Notes: generated by a model not told the origin, from the letters alone. Shown: positions 7,939-17,151, counted from the first letter of the stretch. The stretch: DNA of 36,901 nt from Prevotella sp. (GCA_022771265.1 JALFCG010000044.1:1-36901); one strand, 5' to 3'. A program made the numbers and translations.

Positions 7939-9114
7939 TTAATTTCTTACCTGTCCCTCACCTTCAATGAGCCACTTGTAGGTGGTTATCTCCTCAAGTC
8001 CCATGGGACCACGGGGACCAAGTTTCTGTGTGCTTATGCCTATCTCGGCTCCAAGCCCGAACTGCGCTCCGTCGGTGAAGCTCGTCGGTGCGTTGACATA
8101 AACGCAGGCGGCATCCACCAACTGCTGGAACTTCCGGGCATTATCCTTGTCGTTGGTGATGATACATTCGCTATGGCCGGAGCCGTAGGTGGCGATATGA
8201 TCTATAGCCTCATCGATGGAGTCAACCACCTTCACTGCCATCTTGTAGTCCATGAACTCGGTGCCAAAGTCATCATATACAATCTTTACGTTTTTCTTCT
8301 CCACGGGTTCCAATAAGGCGGGCAGGTCAGAAAGCCGCGAACGATGGATGATGAGACAATCCAAGGCATTGCACACACTGACGCGACGGGTCTTGGCATT
8401 GTCGATGATGCGCTTGCCCATCTCGAGGTCACCAAACTCGTCGAAGTACGCATGCACCACTCCTGCACCAGTCTCGATGACCGGCACCTTGGCATTGTCG
8501 CGCACGAAATCAATCAGTTTGCGACCGCCACGGGGTATGCATACGTCAATATACCCTACGGCATTGAGCATTTCCGCCGTTGCCTCATGGGTAGCTTCCA
8601 TCAGGGTGACCACATCGGGATTAACGCCATTTGCCTTGAGCACCTGATGGATAATATCGACCTCGGCACGGTTGCTGCTGTCGGCATCCCTGCCGCCTTT
8701 GAGCACACAGGCATTGCCGCTCTTGAAACAAAGAGAGAAGACGTCGAACGTGACATTCGGACGGGCTTCGTAAATCATGCCGATGACACCGAACGGTACG
8801 CTAACACGCTTGAGCCGCAAGCCATTGGGAAGGATTGACTCCTTGAGAATACGACCTAAGGGAGACGGCAGCTTGCTCACGTTGCGCATGTCGGAGGCGA
8901 TGTCATCAAGCCGCTTGTCGGTGAGCTGCAGACGGTCATAGAGTGGATTCTTTGGGTCCATCTTAGCGAGGTCCTCGGCATTTGCCTTGAGGATGCGATC
9001 TTTATTGGCGACAATGGCATCTGCCACAGCGAGAAGGATCTCGTTGCGCTTGTCGTCGGAGACGGTCGCCAACAGGCGGCTCGCAGCTTTTGTTTTCTTT
9101 AGTGCTTCTTTCAT
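7939..9114 (-). CDS. proA: Gamma-glutamyl phosphate reductase
   Basis: This 391-residue enzyme of the aldehyde-dehydrogenase superfamily reduces gamma-glutamyl phosphate to glutamate-5-semialdehyde with NADPH, the second step of proline synthesis. Diagnostic stretches are [15 protein letters not shown] (108-122), [11 protein letters not shown] (138-148), the PRGGRKLI motif (194-201) and the catalytic Cys248 in S-V-C-N-A-L. Length fits single-domain bacterial ProA (about 410 residues). It starts 5 bases after the proB stop, so the kinase and reductase that share an unstable intermediate are made from adjacent frames. Confidence 0.95.
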   Translation of the reverse strand: MKEALKKTKAASRLLATVSDDKRNEILLAVADAIVANKDRILKANAEDLAKMDPKNPLYDRLQLTDKRLDDIASDMRNVSKLPSPLGRILKESILPNGLRLKRVSVPFGVIGMIYEARPNVTFDVFSLCFKSGNACVLKGGRDADSSNRAEVDIIHQVLKANGVNPDVVTLMEATHEATAEMLNAVGYIDVCIPRGGRKLIDFVRDNAKVPVIETGAGVVHAYFDEFGDLEMGKRIIDNAKTRRVSVCNALDCLIIHRSRLSDLPALLEPVEKKNVKIVYDDFGTEFMDYKMAVKVVDSIDEAIDHIATYGSGHSECIITNDKDNARKFQQLVDAACVYVNAPTSFTDGAQFGLGAEIGISTQKLGPRGPMGLEEITTYKWLIEGEGQVRN

Positions 9115-9119
9115 ATTTG

Positions 9120-9884
9120 CTATTTCACTTCAAATTCGGTATGCGGGGTGCAACCCTTTTTCGTTACAAGGTCAATGAGGATGTTCTCGCGCTTACCATT
9201 GGCGATGATGACCTTGATGCCCGACTGCTGGACACGCGTGGCGGTGGTGTATTTTGAATGCATGCCGCCACGACCGAACGCGCTTTTCTCCGTCTGGATA
9301 TAATCGCTGAGGTCGCGACCGGGAGCTACCACTGGTATTATCTCTGACTGAGGGTCGTCAGGATGACCTGTGAAGATTCCGTCGATATTACTCAGCAGGA
9401 TGAGCATGTCGGCCTTCATCATCTGCGCAATAAGGCCACTCAACTCATCGTTGTCGGTGAACATCAGCTCGGTGACACTTACGGTGTCGTTTTCATTAAC
9501 AACAGGTATCACCCCATTCTCCAGCATCACTGTCATACAAGCCTTCTGGTTTTCAAACTGTTCTCCGGGATTGAAGTTCTCCTTCATTGTGAGGATTTGT
9601 CCTATATGAAGATGATGCTCCCGGAAAAGATCATAATACAACCCTATCAGCTTCACTTGACCCAGTGCCGAAAACAACTGTCGCTGTTCCACGGTGTCGA
9701 GGTCGTGACTTACCTTCAGTTCACGCCTTCCGCAAGCCACCGCTCCCGACGACACCAGTATCACCTCATTGCCTTGGCTATTGAGCCATGCTATCTGGTC
9801 GATGATGGCCGACATACGTGTTATGTCGAGATGACCGTCGGTACGTGTGAGCACATTGCTGCCCACCTTTATTACTATTCTCAT
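9120..9884 (-). CDS. proB: Glutamate 5-kinase, short form without PUA domain
   Basis: This 254-residue amino-acid-kinase-fold enzyme phosphorylates glutamate to open proline synthesis. Visible motifs are KVGSNVLT (6-13), [10 protein letters not shown], the NENDTVSV substrate loop, FTDNDELSG and GRGGMHSK. E. coli ProB has about 367 residues with a C-terminal PUA domain; here the protein stops right after the kinase fold. Its ATG overlaps the TGA of the upstream acyl-CoA synthetase (shared ATGA at 9881-9884), so translation is likely coupled. Proline feedback normally acts on the kinase domain, so inhibition may be retained; this is inference. Confidence 0.94.
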   Translation of the reverse strand: MRIVIKVGSNVLTRTDGHLDITRMSAIIDQIAWLNSQGNEVILVSSGAVACGRRELKVSHDLDTVEQRQLFSALGQVKLIGLYYDLFREHHLHIGQILTMKENFNPGEQFENQKACMTVMLENGVIPVVNENDTVSVTELMFTDNDELSGLIAQMMKADMLILLSNIDGIFTGHPDDPQSEIIPVVAPGRDLSDYIQTEKSAFGRGGMHSKYTTATRVQQSGIKVIIANGKRENILIDLVTKKGCTPHTEFEVK

Positions 9885-11539
9885 TTCTTGTTATCCTTTT
9901 CTCTTATCTCCACTCTTCTGATCTTTCCGCTGATGGTCTTTGGCAACTCATCAACAAATTCGATTATTCTTGGATATTTATAAGGCGCTGTCACGTGCTT
10001 CACGTGATTTTGAAGTTCTTTTATCAGTTCGTCGCCTGCCTTCGCCTTCCAGTCCTTGTGGAGAACGACGGTGGCCTTTACCACCATACCGCGGATTTCG
10101 TCAGGCACACCTGTGATGGCACACTCCACCACGGCAGGATGAGTCATAAGGGCACTCTCCACCTCAAACGGACCGATGCGGTAGCCGCTGGACTTGATGA
10201 CATCGTCGATGCGACCCTCAAACCAATAGTAGCCGTCCTCGTCGCGCCATGCCACGTCGCCAGTGTGATAAACATCATCGTGCCATACATTATGCGACAG
10301 TTCCTCGTCACGATAGTACTCCTTGAACAGTCCTACAGGTTTGCCCTTGCCTGTCCTTACCACTATCTCACCCTTCTCGCCATCCTCACAGGGAGTACCG
10401 TCGGGTTTGATGAGGTCAATGTCATACTGAGGATTGGGCAGTCCCATTGAACCAGGCTTTGGCTTTGTCCAAGGCATGGTGCCGAGGGTCATCGTGGTCT
10501 CAGTCTGTCCGAATCCCTCCATTAGTGATATGCCAGTTAGTTCCTTAAACCTGTCAAAGACAGCGGGATTGAGAGCCTCACCCGCAGTACAGCAATAGCG
10601 AAGTGACGAGAGGTCGTAGTGGGAAAAGTCCTCGTGAATGAGGAAACGATATACCGTGGGTGGCGCACAGAACGATGTGATGTGGTATTTCTCTATCTGC
10701 CGCAGTATCTTGTCGGCAGTGAATTTCTCATGGTCGAAGACGAATACAGCAGCTCCGGCAAACCATTGGCCGTACATCTTTCCCCATACCGCCTTGCCCC
10801 ATCCTGTGTCGGCAACAGTGAGATGGATACTATTCTCACTAAGGTTATGCCAATACACTCCAGTGGTGAGATGTCCCATAGCATAAAGGAAATCATGAGC
10901 CACCATCTTGGGTTCGCCACTCGTTCCGCTGGTGAAATACATCAGCATGGTGTCGTCGTTGTCGTTCTTCACCTCCGGACGCACAAAGGCAGGAGCATTG
11001 TTCCACTCCTTGTGCCAGTCGTGGAAACCTTCTGCCTGCTTCGGACCGATGCTGACAAGAATCTCAAGTGTGGGACTCTCGGATCTCGAACCGGCAACCT
11101 GTTCCAATATATATTCCTCACCGGCACAGATGATAGCCTTCACGCTGGCACGGTTGTTGCGATATACGATGTCGTGAGTGGTGAGCATGTGGGTGGCGGG
11201 AATCGCGACTGCACCAATCTTGTGCAATGCAAGCATCGACAACCAGAACTCATAGCGGCGCTTGAGTATCAGCATCACCATATCTCCCTTGCCAATGCCC
11301 AACTGCATGAAATAGGCCGCGGCACGGTCGCTCTGCTCCTTGAGGTCGCTGAATGAAAAGCGGATACTTTCACCCTCGTCATTAGTCCACAGCAGCGCGA
11401 GCTTTTCAGGCTTTTCCTTTGCCCATTCGTCCATGACGTCGTAGGCAAAGTTGAAGTGTTCAGGAATGATGAACTCGAGATTCTTCCCGTAGTCTTCCTG
11501 AGACACAAATGTTGTTTGTTTTAGGAATCTTTCAATCAT
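9881..11539 (-). CDS. AMP-forming acyl-CoA synthetase, acetyl/medium-chain type
   Basis: This 552-residue adenylate-forming enzyme has the P-loop YFTSGTSGEPK (201-211), the GFGQTE motif, the hinge region GRIDDVIKSSGYRIGPFEVE and the A10 motif with the catalytic Lys539 in P-K-T-I-S-G-K. It activates a carboxylic acid with ATP and loads it onto CoA. The SSGYRIGPFEVE form resembles acetyl- and medium-chain acyl-CoA synthetases; the acid cannot be named from sequence. The gene follows an XRE-cupin regulator by 12 bases and overlaps proB by 4. This regulator/synthetase pair sits inside the proline part of the operon although it has no known step there. Confidence 0.9.
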   Translation of the reverse strand: MIERFLKQTTFVSQEDYGKNLEFIIPEHFNFAYDVMDEWAKEKPEKLALLWTNDEGESIRFSFSDLKEQSDRAAAYFMQLGIGKGDMVMLILKRRYEFWLSMLALHKIGAVAIPATHMLTTHDIVYRNNRASVKAIICAGEEYILEQVAGSRSESPTLEILVSIGPKQAEGFHDWHKEWNNAPAFVRPEVKNDNDDTMLMYFTSGTSGEPKMVAHDFLYAMGHLTTGVYWHNLSENSIHLTVADTGWGKAVWGKMYGQWFAGAAVFVFDHEKFTADKILRQIEKYHITSFCAPPTVYRFLIHEDFSHYDLSSLRYCCTAGEALNPAVFDRFKELTGISLMEGFGQTETTMTLGTMPWTKPKPGSMGLPNPQYDIDLIKPDGTPCEDGEKGEIVVRTGKGKPVGLFKEYYRDEELSHNVWHDDVYHTGDVAWRDEDGYYWFEGRIDDVIKSSGYRIGPFEVESALMTHPAVVECAITGVPDEIRGMVVKATVVLHKDWKAKAGDELIKELQNHVKHVTAPYKYPRIIEFVDELPKTISGKIRRVEIREKDNKK

Positions 11540-11551
11540 GGTAGATTTGTG

Positions 11552-12106
11552 TTAGAAGATGATGGCAAGGAATTTCACGGGTGCATTGTCAAGAGCACGC
11601 ATGCAATGGGGCTGCGTGGCATCGAAATAGATGCTGTCGCCGGGATTAAGCACGAGGGTCTTCTTGCCAATGGTGAGTTCGAGTTTGCCTTCAGTGACAA
11701 AGTTAAACTCCTGTCCCTGATGGGAGTTGGCATGCAGCGAATTGTCGTCAGGTTTGGGTTCCACCGTTACCATAAACGGGTCGGCAGTACGTCCACGGAA
11801 TCCGCTGGCAAGACTCTGATACTTATACTCCTTGCGTCGCTCCACACTCATGCCCTGACCATTGCGGGTGAGGAAGTAATGACTCATGTGAGGTTCCTCG
11901 CCGAAGAGCAGCACATCGAGGGCGATGCCGTATTTTTTTGAAATCTTCTGCAGGTTGCTGATAGACAATTCACCTTCTCCAGCTTCCATTCTCATATATG
12001 TGTCGATATCTAAATCGCACAATTGCGCAACGTCCTCGGCGGGGATGTCGAGCACGTCGCGCAATCCACGGAGTCTTTCTCCGATTTGTTTTATTGCATC
12101 ATACAT
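11552..12106 (-). CDS. XRE-family HTH regulator with C-terminal cupin domain
   Basis: This 184-residue protein has an N-terminal helix-turn-helix of the XRE/Cro type (residues about 7-66, with the second helix pair around DVAQLCDLDIDTYMRMEAGE). A cupin beta-barrel follows (about 107-184), with HQGQEFNFVTEGKLELTIG and GDSIYFDATQPHCMRA; the His and Glu of the first cupin motif and the His of the second are present, so metal or ligand binding is plausible. Proteins of this type sense a small metabolite and usually control the neighbouring gene. Here that is the acyl-CoA synthetase 12 bases downstream. The ligand is unknown. Confidence 0.88.
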   Translation of the reverse strand: MYDAIKQIGERLRGLRDVLDIPAEDVAQLCDLDIDTYMRMEAGEGELSISNLQKISKKYGIALDVLLFGEEPHMSHYFLTRNGQGMSVERRKEYKYQSLASGFRGRTADPFMVTVEPKPDDNSLHANSHQGQEFNFVTEGKLELTIGKKTLVLNPGDSIYFDATQPHCMRALDNAPVKFLAIIF

Positions 12107-12118
12107 AATTATATAATG

Positions 12119-12913
12119 TTATTTGGATGATAATCCAGCTTTTATGCCACGAATGACTGCACTGGTGAATCCGGCGTGCTCCATCTCATTGAGTCCGCGG
12201 ATAGTGACGCCATTGGGGGTGGTGACTTGGTCAATCATCGCCTCGGGATGCCTGCCAGTGGCCTGCAACAATTCCACGGCACCCTTCACCGTCTGCAACA
12301 CGATGTTCTTGGCATCGTCGGCCTTGAAACCGATTTCCACTCCACCCTCAGATGCTGCACGCACATAGCGCATGGCGTATGCTATACCACAAGAGGCAAG
12401 TGTAGTGCCGGCAGCGAGATGCTTCTCGTCAGTAACGATAACCTCACCCATGCTGCCATACATTTCCTTGATGAGTTGAGTGTTCTCTGCGGAGGCATTG
12501 GCGGGAACGACAAATGTCATCGAACTCAGCAAGGCTATGGCGATGTTAGGGATGACGAGGAAGAAGGGTATCATCTCCTCACCGTCCTTATGCAACCATT
12601 CCCTTATCTGTTCGGATGTCACTCCAGCAGCCACAACCACGAGTATCTGCTTCCTGTAGTTGAGCGACGACTTAATGCCTTCGAGCACGGGTTTTACAAG
12701 CCATGGTTTTACCACAACATTTACTATGTCCGACGACTCGGCGGCAATGTTGTTGTCGGTAGTGATACTTGCGCCTGTCTCTGCAAACTGGTCAATCACC
12801 TTTTGCGAAGGATCGGCAATCGTGACATCGGAATTTGTGACGAAATCTCCCTTTAGCAGTCCTTGGGCAATAGCGCCACCCATGGCTCCTGCACCGATAA
12901 CTGAAACTTTCAT
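12119..12913 (-). CDS. proC: Pyrroline-5-carboxylate reductase
   Basis: This 264-residue enzyme performs the last step of proline synthesis, reducing 1-pyrroline-5-carboxylate with NAD(P)H. The Rossmann motif GAGAMGGAIAQGL is at residues 7-19. The C-terminal helical dimerisation domain ends with the family hallmark TTPNGVTIRGLNEME...GFTSAVIRGI, in which the Thr/Gly loop binds substrate. Length is standard. It begins 4 bases after the argD stop, so it is likely translationally linked to argD, and it is followed by the XRE-cupin gene after 12 bases. Confidence 0.95.
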   Translation of the reverse strand: MKVSVIGAGAMGGAIAQGLLKGDFVTNSDVTIADPSQKVIDQFAETGASITTDNNIAAESSDIVNVVVKPWLVKPVLEGIKSSLNYRKQILVVVAAGVTSEQIREWLHKDGEEMIPFFLVIPNIAIALLSSMTFVVPANASAENTQLIKEMYGSMGEVIVTDEKHLAAGTTLASCGIAYAMRYVRAASEGGVEIGFKADDAKNIVLQTVKGAVELLQATGRHPEAMIDQVTTPNGVTIRGLNEMEHAGFTSAVIRGIKAGLSSK

Positions 12914-12917
12914 GTTC

Positions 12918-14060
12918 TTAAATTGTTGATAAAATGTGTTTGAGTTTTTCTATGAACGTGTCTGCCATCTCCTTGCTGAAGCATAGCGGCGGCAGCAGTC
13001 GCAGGATGTTTGTGGATGCGCATCCCGTGAAGATATGGTCGTCAAACAGCAAGTGCGAGCGCACGTCCTTGTGAGGAATGTCAAGTTCGATGCCAATCAT
13101 TAATCCGCGTCCGCGCACATCAACGATATGTTTTTCGTTCTTTTGCAGTTCTTGCAGTTTGTTGAGAAGATATTCGCCAACCTCGCGGGCATTCTCCACG
13201 AGCTGCTCTTGCTCCATCACGTCGAGCACCGCCAGTGCTGCTGTACAAGCAAGGTGGTTGCCACCGAAGGTAGTACCCAACTGTCCGTATTGGGGCTTGA
13301 AGTCGGGAGAGATGAGCACAGCACCCATCGGGAAACCGTTGCCGATGCCCTTTGCGCAGGTTATGATGTCGGGACGGATGTCAAGCCACTGGTGGGCGAA
13401 GAACTTTCCGCTACGACCATAACCACACTGTATCTCGTCGCAGATGAGCACGGCACCGTATTTCTTGCAGAGAGCCTGCAATGCCTGGGCAAACTCTTTC
13501 GTTGCCATACGGATTCCACCAACGCCTTGAATGCACTCGAGGATACATGCGCATACGTCACCCTTGGAGAGTTCTTTCTCCCATGCCTCTATGTCGTTGA
13601 GAGGCAGGAAGGTCACATGTCCGCCAGCGTTTATGGGGGCGATAATCTTAGGATTATTAGTTACTTCCACTGCCAGCGATGTGCGGCCGTGGAATGCTTT
13701 CTCTGCAGAGAGTACACGCTTGCGGCCGTTGGTGAAGGACGCTAACTTCAGCGCGTTCTCATTGGCCTCGGCACCGCTGTTGATGAGGAAGAGCTGGTAG
13801 TCGTCGTAGCCGCATGCCTTGCCCAGTCGTTCGGCAAGCAGCTGTTGCAACTTGTTGACCACTGAATTGGAATAGAAGCCAAGCCGGTTGAGCTGCTTGG
13901 TCATCATGTCAACATAATGAGGATGGCAATGGCCGATACTTATCACTGCATGCCCACCATAGAGGTCGAGATACTCCTGGCCTTTGTCGTCCCATACATT
14001 GCAGCCCTTACCATTTACTATGTTTATGTCGAAAAGGGGATATACGTCAAATAACTGCAT
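12918..14060 (-). CDS. argD: N-acylornithine aminotransferase
   Basis: This 380-residue class-III PLP aminotransferase converts N-acylglutamate semialdehyde and glutamate to N-acylornithine. The PLP-binding Lys237 lies in C-A-K-G-I-G-N-G, the cofactor-ring Asp208 in I-C-D-E-I-Q, and the phosphate loop SGAEANENALKLA at 95-107. Given the argF' in the same operon, the physiological substrate may be succinylated rather than acetylated. It lies 68 bases after argC, the longest gap inside the operon after argR; a weak promoter candidate lies there. Confidence 0.94.
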   Translation of the reverse strand: MQLFDVYPLFDINIVNGKGCNVWDDKGQEYLDLYGGHAVISIGHCHPHYVDMMTKQLNRLGFYSNSVVNKLQQLLAERLGKACGYDDYQLFLINSGAEANENALKLASFTNGRKRVLSAEKAFHGRTSLAVEVTNNPKIIAPINAGGHVTFLPLNDIEAWEKELSKGDVCACILECIQGVGGIRMATKEFAQALQALCKKYGAVLICDEIQCGYGRSGKFFAHQWLDIRPDIITCAKGIGNGFPMGAVLISPDFKPQYGQLGTTFGGNHLACTAALAVLDVMEQEQLVENAREVGEYLLNKLQELQKNEKHIVDVRGRGLMIGIELDIPHKDVRSHLLFDDHIFTGCASTNILRLLPPLCFSKEMADTFIEKLKHILSTI

Positions 14061-14118
14061 TATTTCAAATTCTTATTATCTATCTTGGAGTTAACTACTT
14101 TACTCCTAAACCACTTTA

Positions 14119-14150
14119 CAAAATTACATTAAAACGCGCTCGCCTTCAGA
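14119..14150 (-). promoter_or_regulatory. Weak candidate internal promoter before argD
   Basis: On the minus strand a -7 box TAATTTTG (14126-14119) fits TAnnTTTG. A near-match -33 box TCTG (14150-14147) lies 20 bp upstream, inside the end of argC. The start point would be near 14112, about 52 nt before the argD ATG. The gap also has a 5-bp hairpin (GGAGT/ACTCC, about 14090-14106). The -33 match is only 3 of 4, so confidence is low. Confidence 0.25.
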
Positions 14151-15097
14151 TTCAGTCCCGCAGCCTCGTCGATGCCAAACATGATGTTCATATTCTGCAC
14201 TGCCTGGCCAACGGCACCCTTCAGAAGGTTGTCGATGGTGGAGGTCACGAGCAGCTTGTCGCCATACTTGTCACAATGGACGAGAGCCTTGTTGGTGTTC
14301 ACCACCTGTTTCATGTCGATGGGTTTATCGACATAGTGAGTGAAGCGTGCATCCTTGTAAAACGCCTTGTATCCTTCCACTATTTCCTCTATCGGCAGGT
14401 CGGTCTTTATGACCTCGGTGGCGAAGATGCCACGGGCGAAGTCGCCACGATATGGAATGAAATCTATGTCAACATCGAAATGTCCCTGCACCTGTCGCAA
14501 GCTCTGCTTTATCTCAGGCACATGCTGGTGGGTGAAAGCCTTATAGATGCTCATATTGCCCGTGCGCCATGAGAAATGCGTCGTGGAGCTTGGCTTTTGT
14601 CCTGCTCCGGTGCTGCCCGTAATGGCATTAACAGATATGTCGTCGGTCAGAAGTCCCATGTTTGCAGCGGGGAGAAGTCCCAACTGTATGCAGGTTGCAA
14701 AGCATCCCGGATTGGCAACATGTTGTGCCTTGGCTATTCTTTCTTTGTTGATTTCGGGAAGACCGTAAACGTAGTCGTTGCCTTCCGCTTCGAGGCGGAA
14801 GTCTTGTGCGAGGTCGATAATTTTCACATTCGCCGGTATGGTGTGTTCCTTAAGGAATGCCTCGCTCTTGCCGTGACCGAAGCAGAAGAACACTACATCG
14901 ACCTTGTCGAAGGGCATCTCCGACGTGAACTTCAGGTCGCAGTCGCCATAAAGTCCCTCGTGCACCTCAGCCACCGGATTACCCGCATTGCTCTCGCTGT
15001 TGGCGAAAACAATCTCTGCATCAGGGTGGTTGACGAGAAGGCGAATGAGTTCACCTCCAGTGTAGCCAGCGGCGCCTAATATTCCTACTCTTATCAT
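14129..15097 (-). CDS. argC: N-acyl-gamma-glutamyl-phosphate reductase
   Basis: This 322-residue enzyme reduces N-acylglutamyl phosphate to the semialdehyde. The NADP-binding GAAGYTGGELIRLL is at 8-21 and the catalytic Cys132 in N-P-G-C-F-A-T. The later HQHVPEI motif supplies the active-site His. Its ATG overlaps the TGA of the preceding PspC-domain gene (ATGA at 15094-15097). The substrate's acyl group, acetyl or succinyl, cannot be read here; the kinase that makes the substrate (argB) is not in this window. Confidence 0.95.
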   Translation of the reverse strand: MIRVGILGAAGYTGGELIRLLVNHPDAEIVFANSESNAGNPVAEVHEGLYGDCDLKFTSEMPFDKVDVVFFCFGHGKSEAFLKEHTIPANVKIIDLAQDFRLEAEGNDYVYGLPEINKERIAKAQHVANPGCFATCIQLGLLPAANMGLLTDDISVNAITGSTGAGQKPSSTTHFSWRTGNMSIYKAFTHQHVPEIKQSLRQVQGHFDVDIDFIPYRGDFARGIFATEVIKTDLPIEEIVEGYKAFYKDARFTHYVDKPIDMKQVVNTNKALVHCDKYGDKLLVTSTIDNLLKGAVGQAVQNMNIMFGIDEAAGLNLKASAF

Positions 15098-15288
15098 TGC
15101 AGCTTATACTTGCTTGGAATAATCCAGTAGAGGATGGGATAAAGAATTATGCCACAGAATGCCGTGCATAATGTCAGTGCGGCATATACAACTCTCATAA
15201 TCGTAGGGTCAACACCAAAATACTCGGCTATACCGCCACATACACCGCCAAGCACTCGCTGGTCGGACAAAGTCAGTTTTTTTTCCAT
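15094..15288 (-). CDS. Small PspC-domain membrane protein
   Basis: This 64-residue protein is essentially one PspC domain. The N-terminal amphipathic part (KKLTLSDQRVLGGVCGGIAEYFGVDPTIMR) is followed by a hydrophobic segment (about residues 33-57) and a short basic tail. PspC proteins respond to membrane stress; stand-alone copies in Bacteroidota have no assigned partner. It is placed 21 bases after argG and shares 4 bases with argC, so it is firmly inside the arginine operon without an evident metabolic job. Confidence 0.85.
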   Translation of the reverse strand: MEKKLTLSDQRVLGGVCGGIAEYFGVDPTIMRVVYAALTLCTAFCGIILYPILYWIIPSKYKLQ

Positions 15289-15309
15289 AATTGTTCCTTT
15301 TGTGAATTA

Positions 15310-16512
15310 TTATCTTTTCTCATCCTTGTGGATTCCATAATATACTCGCAGCGGTGTGCTCGACACCTTGATGAAGCCCTTTGCCTCGTCGGCGGTCCAT
15401 CCGGTCTGTGTCTCGCCATATTCGCCGAGTTTTGACTTTGTGAGGTCGTTGTCGGAGTCGATTCCCACAGTCTCAAAGCCGTAAGGGCGGAGCTTGAGGA
15501 TGGCCGTTCCTGTCACGTTGCGCTGTGATGAAGTAAGCATTGCCTCGATGTCAGGCATCACAGGCTCAAGATACTGACTCTCGTGGAGGAACATGCCGTA
15601 CCAGTTGGCAACCTGGTCTTTCCAGTACTGCTGCCACTTGCTCAGTGTTGACTTCTCCAACAGGCGGTGTGCCTCAATGATGAGCTTCGGAGCGGCTGCC
15701 TCGAATCCTACACGTCCCTTGATGCCGATGATGGTGTCGCCTACGTTAGCGTCACGTCCGATGGCGTAAGAAGCTCCAATCTCCTCTATCTTCTGAATGG
15801 CGGCTACTTTGTCGTCAAACTTCTCGCCGTTGACAGCCACGATCTCACCCTTGTCGAAGGTGATTTTCAGCGTTGTCTCCTGTTCCTTTGCGGTTACATG
15901 CTTGAGATAAGCCTCCTCAGGCAGTCCTTGTGTAGGGTCGAGCAGTTCGCCTCCGCAGATACTTGTGCCCCATATGCCTACATTATAAGAATACTTCAGT
16001 TTTGTGAAGTCGGCAAAGAAACCATGTTCGTTAAGGTAGTCAACCTCTTCCTTGCGCGTGAGTTTCTTGTCGCGGGTAAGAGTGATGATTTCCACGCCGG
16101 GAGCCATCACAAGGAATGTCATGTCAAAACGAATCTGGTCGTTGCCGGCACCGGTAGAACCGTGAGCGATGGCATCGGCACCAATCTCCTTTGCATAGCG
16201 TGCTATGGCTATAGCCTGAAATATACGTTCGGACGACACAGAGATGGGATAGCAGTTATTGCGGAGCACGTTGCCGAAAATCATGTATTTCAGCGACTTC
16301 TCGTAGTATTCGTGAGTAACGTCGAGTGTCACATACTGTACTGCGCCGAGCTTATAGGCATTCTCCTCGTTCTTCTTCAACTGTTCAGCGCTGAATCCGC
16401 CAGTGTTGGCGCAAGCCGCATAAACATCATAACCATCCTCCTTTAGTTTCATTACTGTGTAGGAGGTGTCCAATCCGCCTGAAAAGGCTACTACAACTTT
16501 CTTGTTTGCCAT
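15310..16512 (-). CDS. argG: Argininosuccinate synthase
   Basis: This 400-residue enzyme joins citrulline and aspartate at the cost of ATP cleavage to AMP. The PP-loop AFSGGLDTSY (9-18) marks the ATP pyrophosphatase fold. The citrulline/aspartate-binding region includes HGSTGAGNDQIRFDM, and SVCGG-like motifs appear as TSICGGELLDP. Length is typical. The partner lyase argH is not in this window. It follows the GNAT gene after 39 bases and precedes the PspC gene by 21. Confidence 0.95.
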   Translation of the reverse strand: MANKKVVVAFSGGLDTSYTVMKLKEDGYDVYAACANTGGFSAEQLKKNEENAYKLGAVQYVTLDVTHEYYEKSLKYMIFGNVLRNNCYPISVSSERIFQAIAIARYAKEIGADAIAHGSTGAGNDQIRFDMTFLVMAPGVEIITLTRDKKLTRKEEVDYLNEHGFFADFTKLKYSYNVGIWGTSICGGELLDPTQGLPEEAYLKHVTAKEQETTLKITFDKGEIVAVNGEKFDDKVAAIQKIEEIGASYAIGRDANVGDTIIGIKGRVGFEAAAPKLIIEAHRLLEKSTLSKWQQYWKDQVANWYGMFLHESQYLEPVMPDIEAMLTSSQRNVTGTAILKLRPYGFETVGIDSDNDLTKSKLGEYGETQTGWTADEAKGFIKVSSTPLRVYYGIHKDEKR

Positions 16513-16551
16513 ATCTTTTTTCGTTATTATTTCTTGTTATATATGTGTTGA

Positions 16552-17151
16552 TTATGCAAGAGTGTTCTCAAGCCTCTTGATTCTGTCGAGCACGTCCTGT
16601 GGAATCTTTGCAGGCAAATGCTCCTCAGGGTCGTATAGCATAGCTGTACATATGCAATACTTACGATTGGTGCGGTGTAAGACGTCAACGTTTATACATC
16701 CCTCGCAACCTCTCCAGAAGGCCTCGTCGTCGGTGAGGTCGGCAAAGGTTACCGGCTGGTAGCCCAACTGTGTGTTCATAGTCATTACCGCCGCGCCACT
16801 GGTCAAAGAGAAAATCTTTGCGTGTGGCCAACGCGTACGAGCTAATGTGAAAGTCATATCCTTTATTCTCTTTGCCACTCCCATACTGCGGAAATCCGGG
16901 TGCACTATAAGCCCGGAAGTCGTCACATATTGCTTGTTGCCCCACGTCTCGATATAACTGAAGCCGGCAAAACGGTCACCACTCAAAGCAATGACTGCCT
17001 TTGCCTCCTTCATTTTTGTAGCCAAGTATTCGTGTGTTCGTTTTGCAATACCTGTTCCACGAACCTTTGCCGCATCGGCAATAGTCTGCAAAATGGTGTC
17101 AACGTATCTCTCATGCGATGCATCGGCAACCAACACTTCAATTTCTTCCAT
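16552..17151 (-). CDS. GNAT acyltransferase in the arginine operon, candidate N-acylglutamate synthase
   Basis: This 199-residue protein has a GNAT acyl-CoA-binding core: beta strands around FAGFSYIETW and YVTTSGLIVHP, then the pyrophosphate loop R-S-M-G-V-A (88-93) followed by the helix KRIKDMTFTLAR. A Cys-containing C-terminal extension (WRGCEGCINVDVLHRTNRKYCICTAMLY) is unlike ordinary GNAT acetyltransferases such as RimI. It sits between argR and argG, while no argA or argJ is present in the window. The simplest reading is that it acylates glutamate to start the pathway, using succinyl-CoA or acetyl-CoA. I recall that a Bacteroides homologue has been assigned this role but cannot verify it here. 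Confidence 0.75.
   Translation of the reverse strand: MEEIEVLVADASHERYVDTILQTIADAAKVRGTGIAKRTHEYLATKMKEAKAVIALSGDRFAGFSYIETWGNKQYVTTSGLIVHPDFRSMGVAKRIKDMTFTLARTRWPHAKIFSLTSGAAVMTMNTQLGYQPVTFADLTDDEAFWRGCEGCINVDVLHRTNRKYCICTAMLYDPEEHLPAKIPQDVLDRIKRLENTLA

Noticed and set aside
14088..14108. Terminator between argC and argD
   Set aside because: The stem has only 5 bp with a loop of about 10 bases and no T-tract in the right place.
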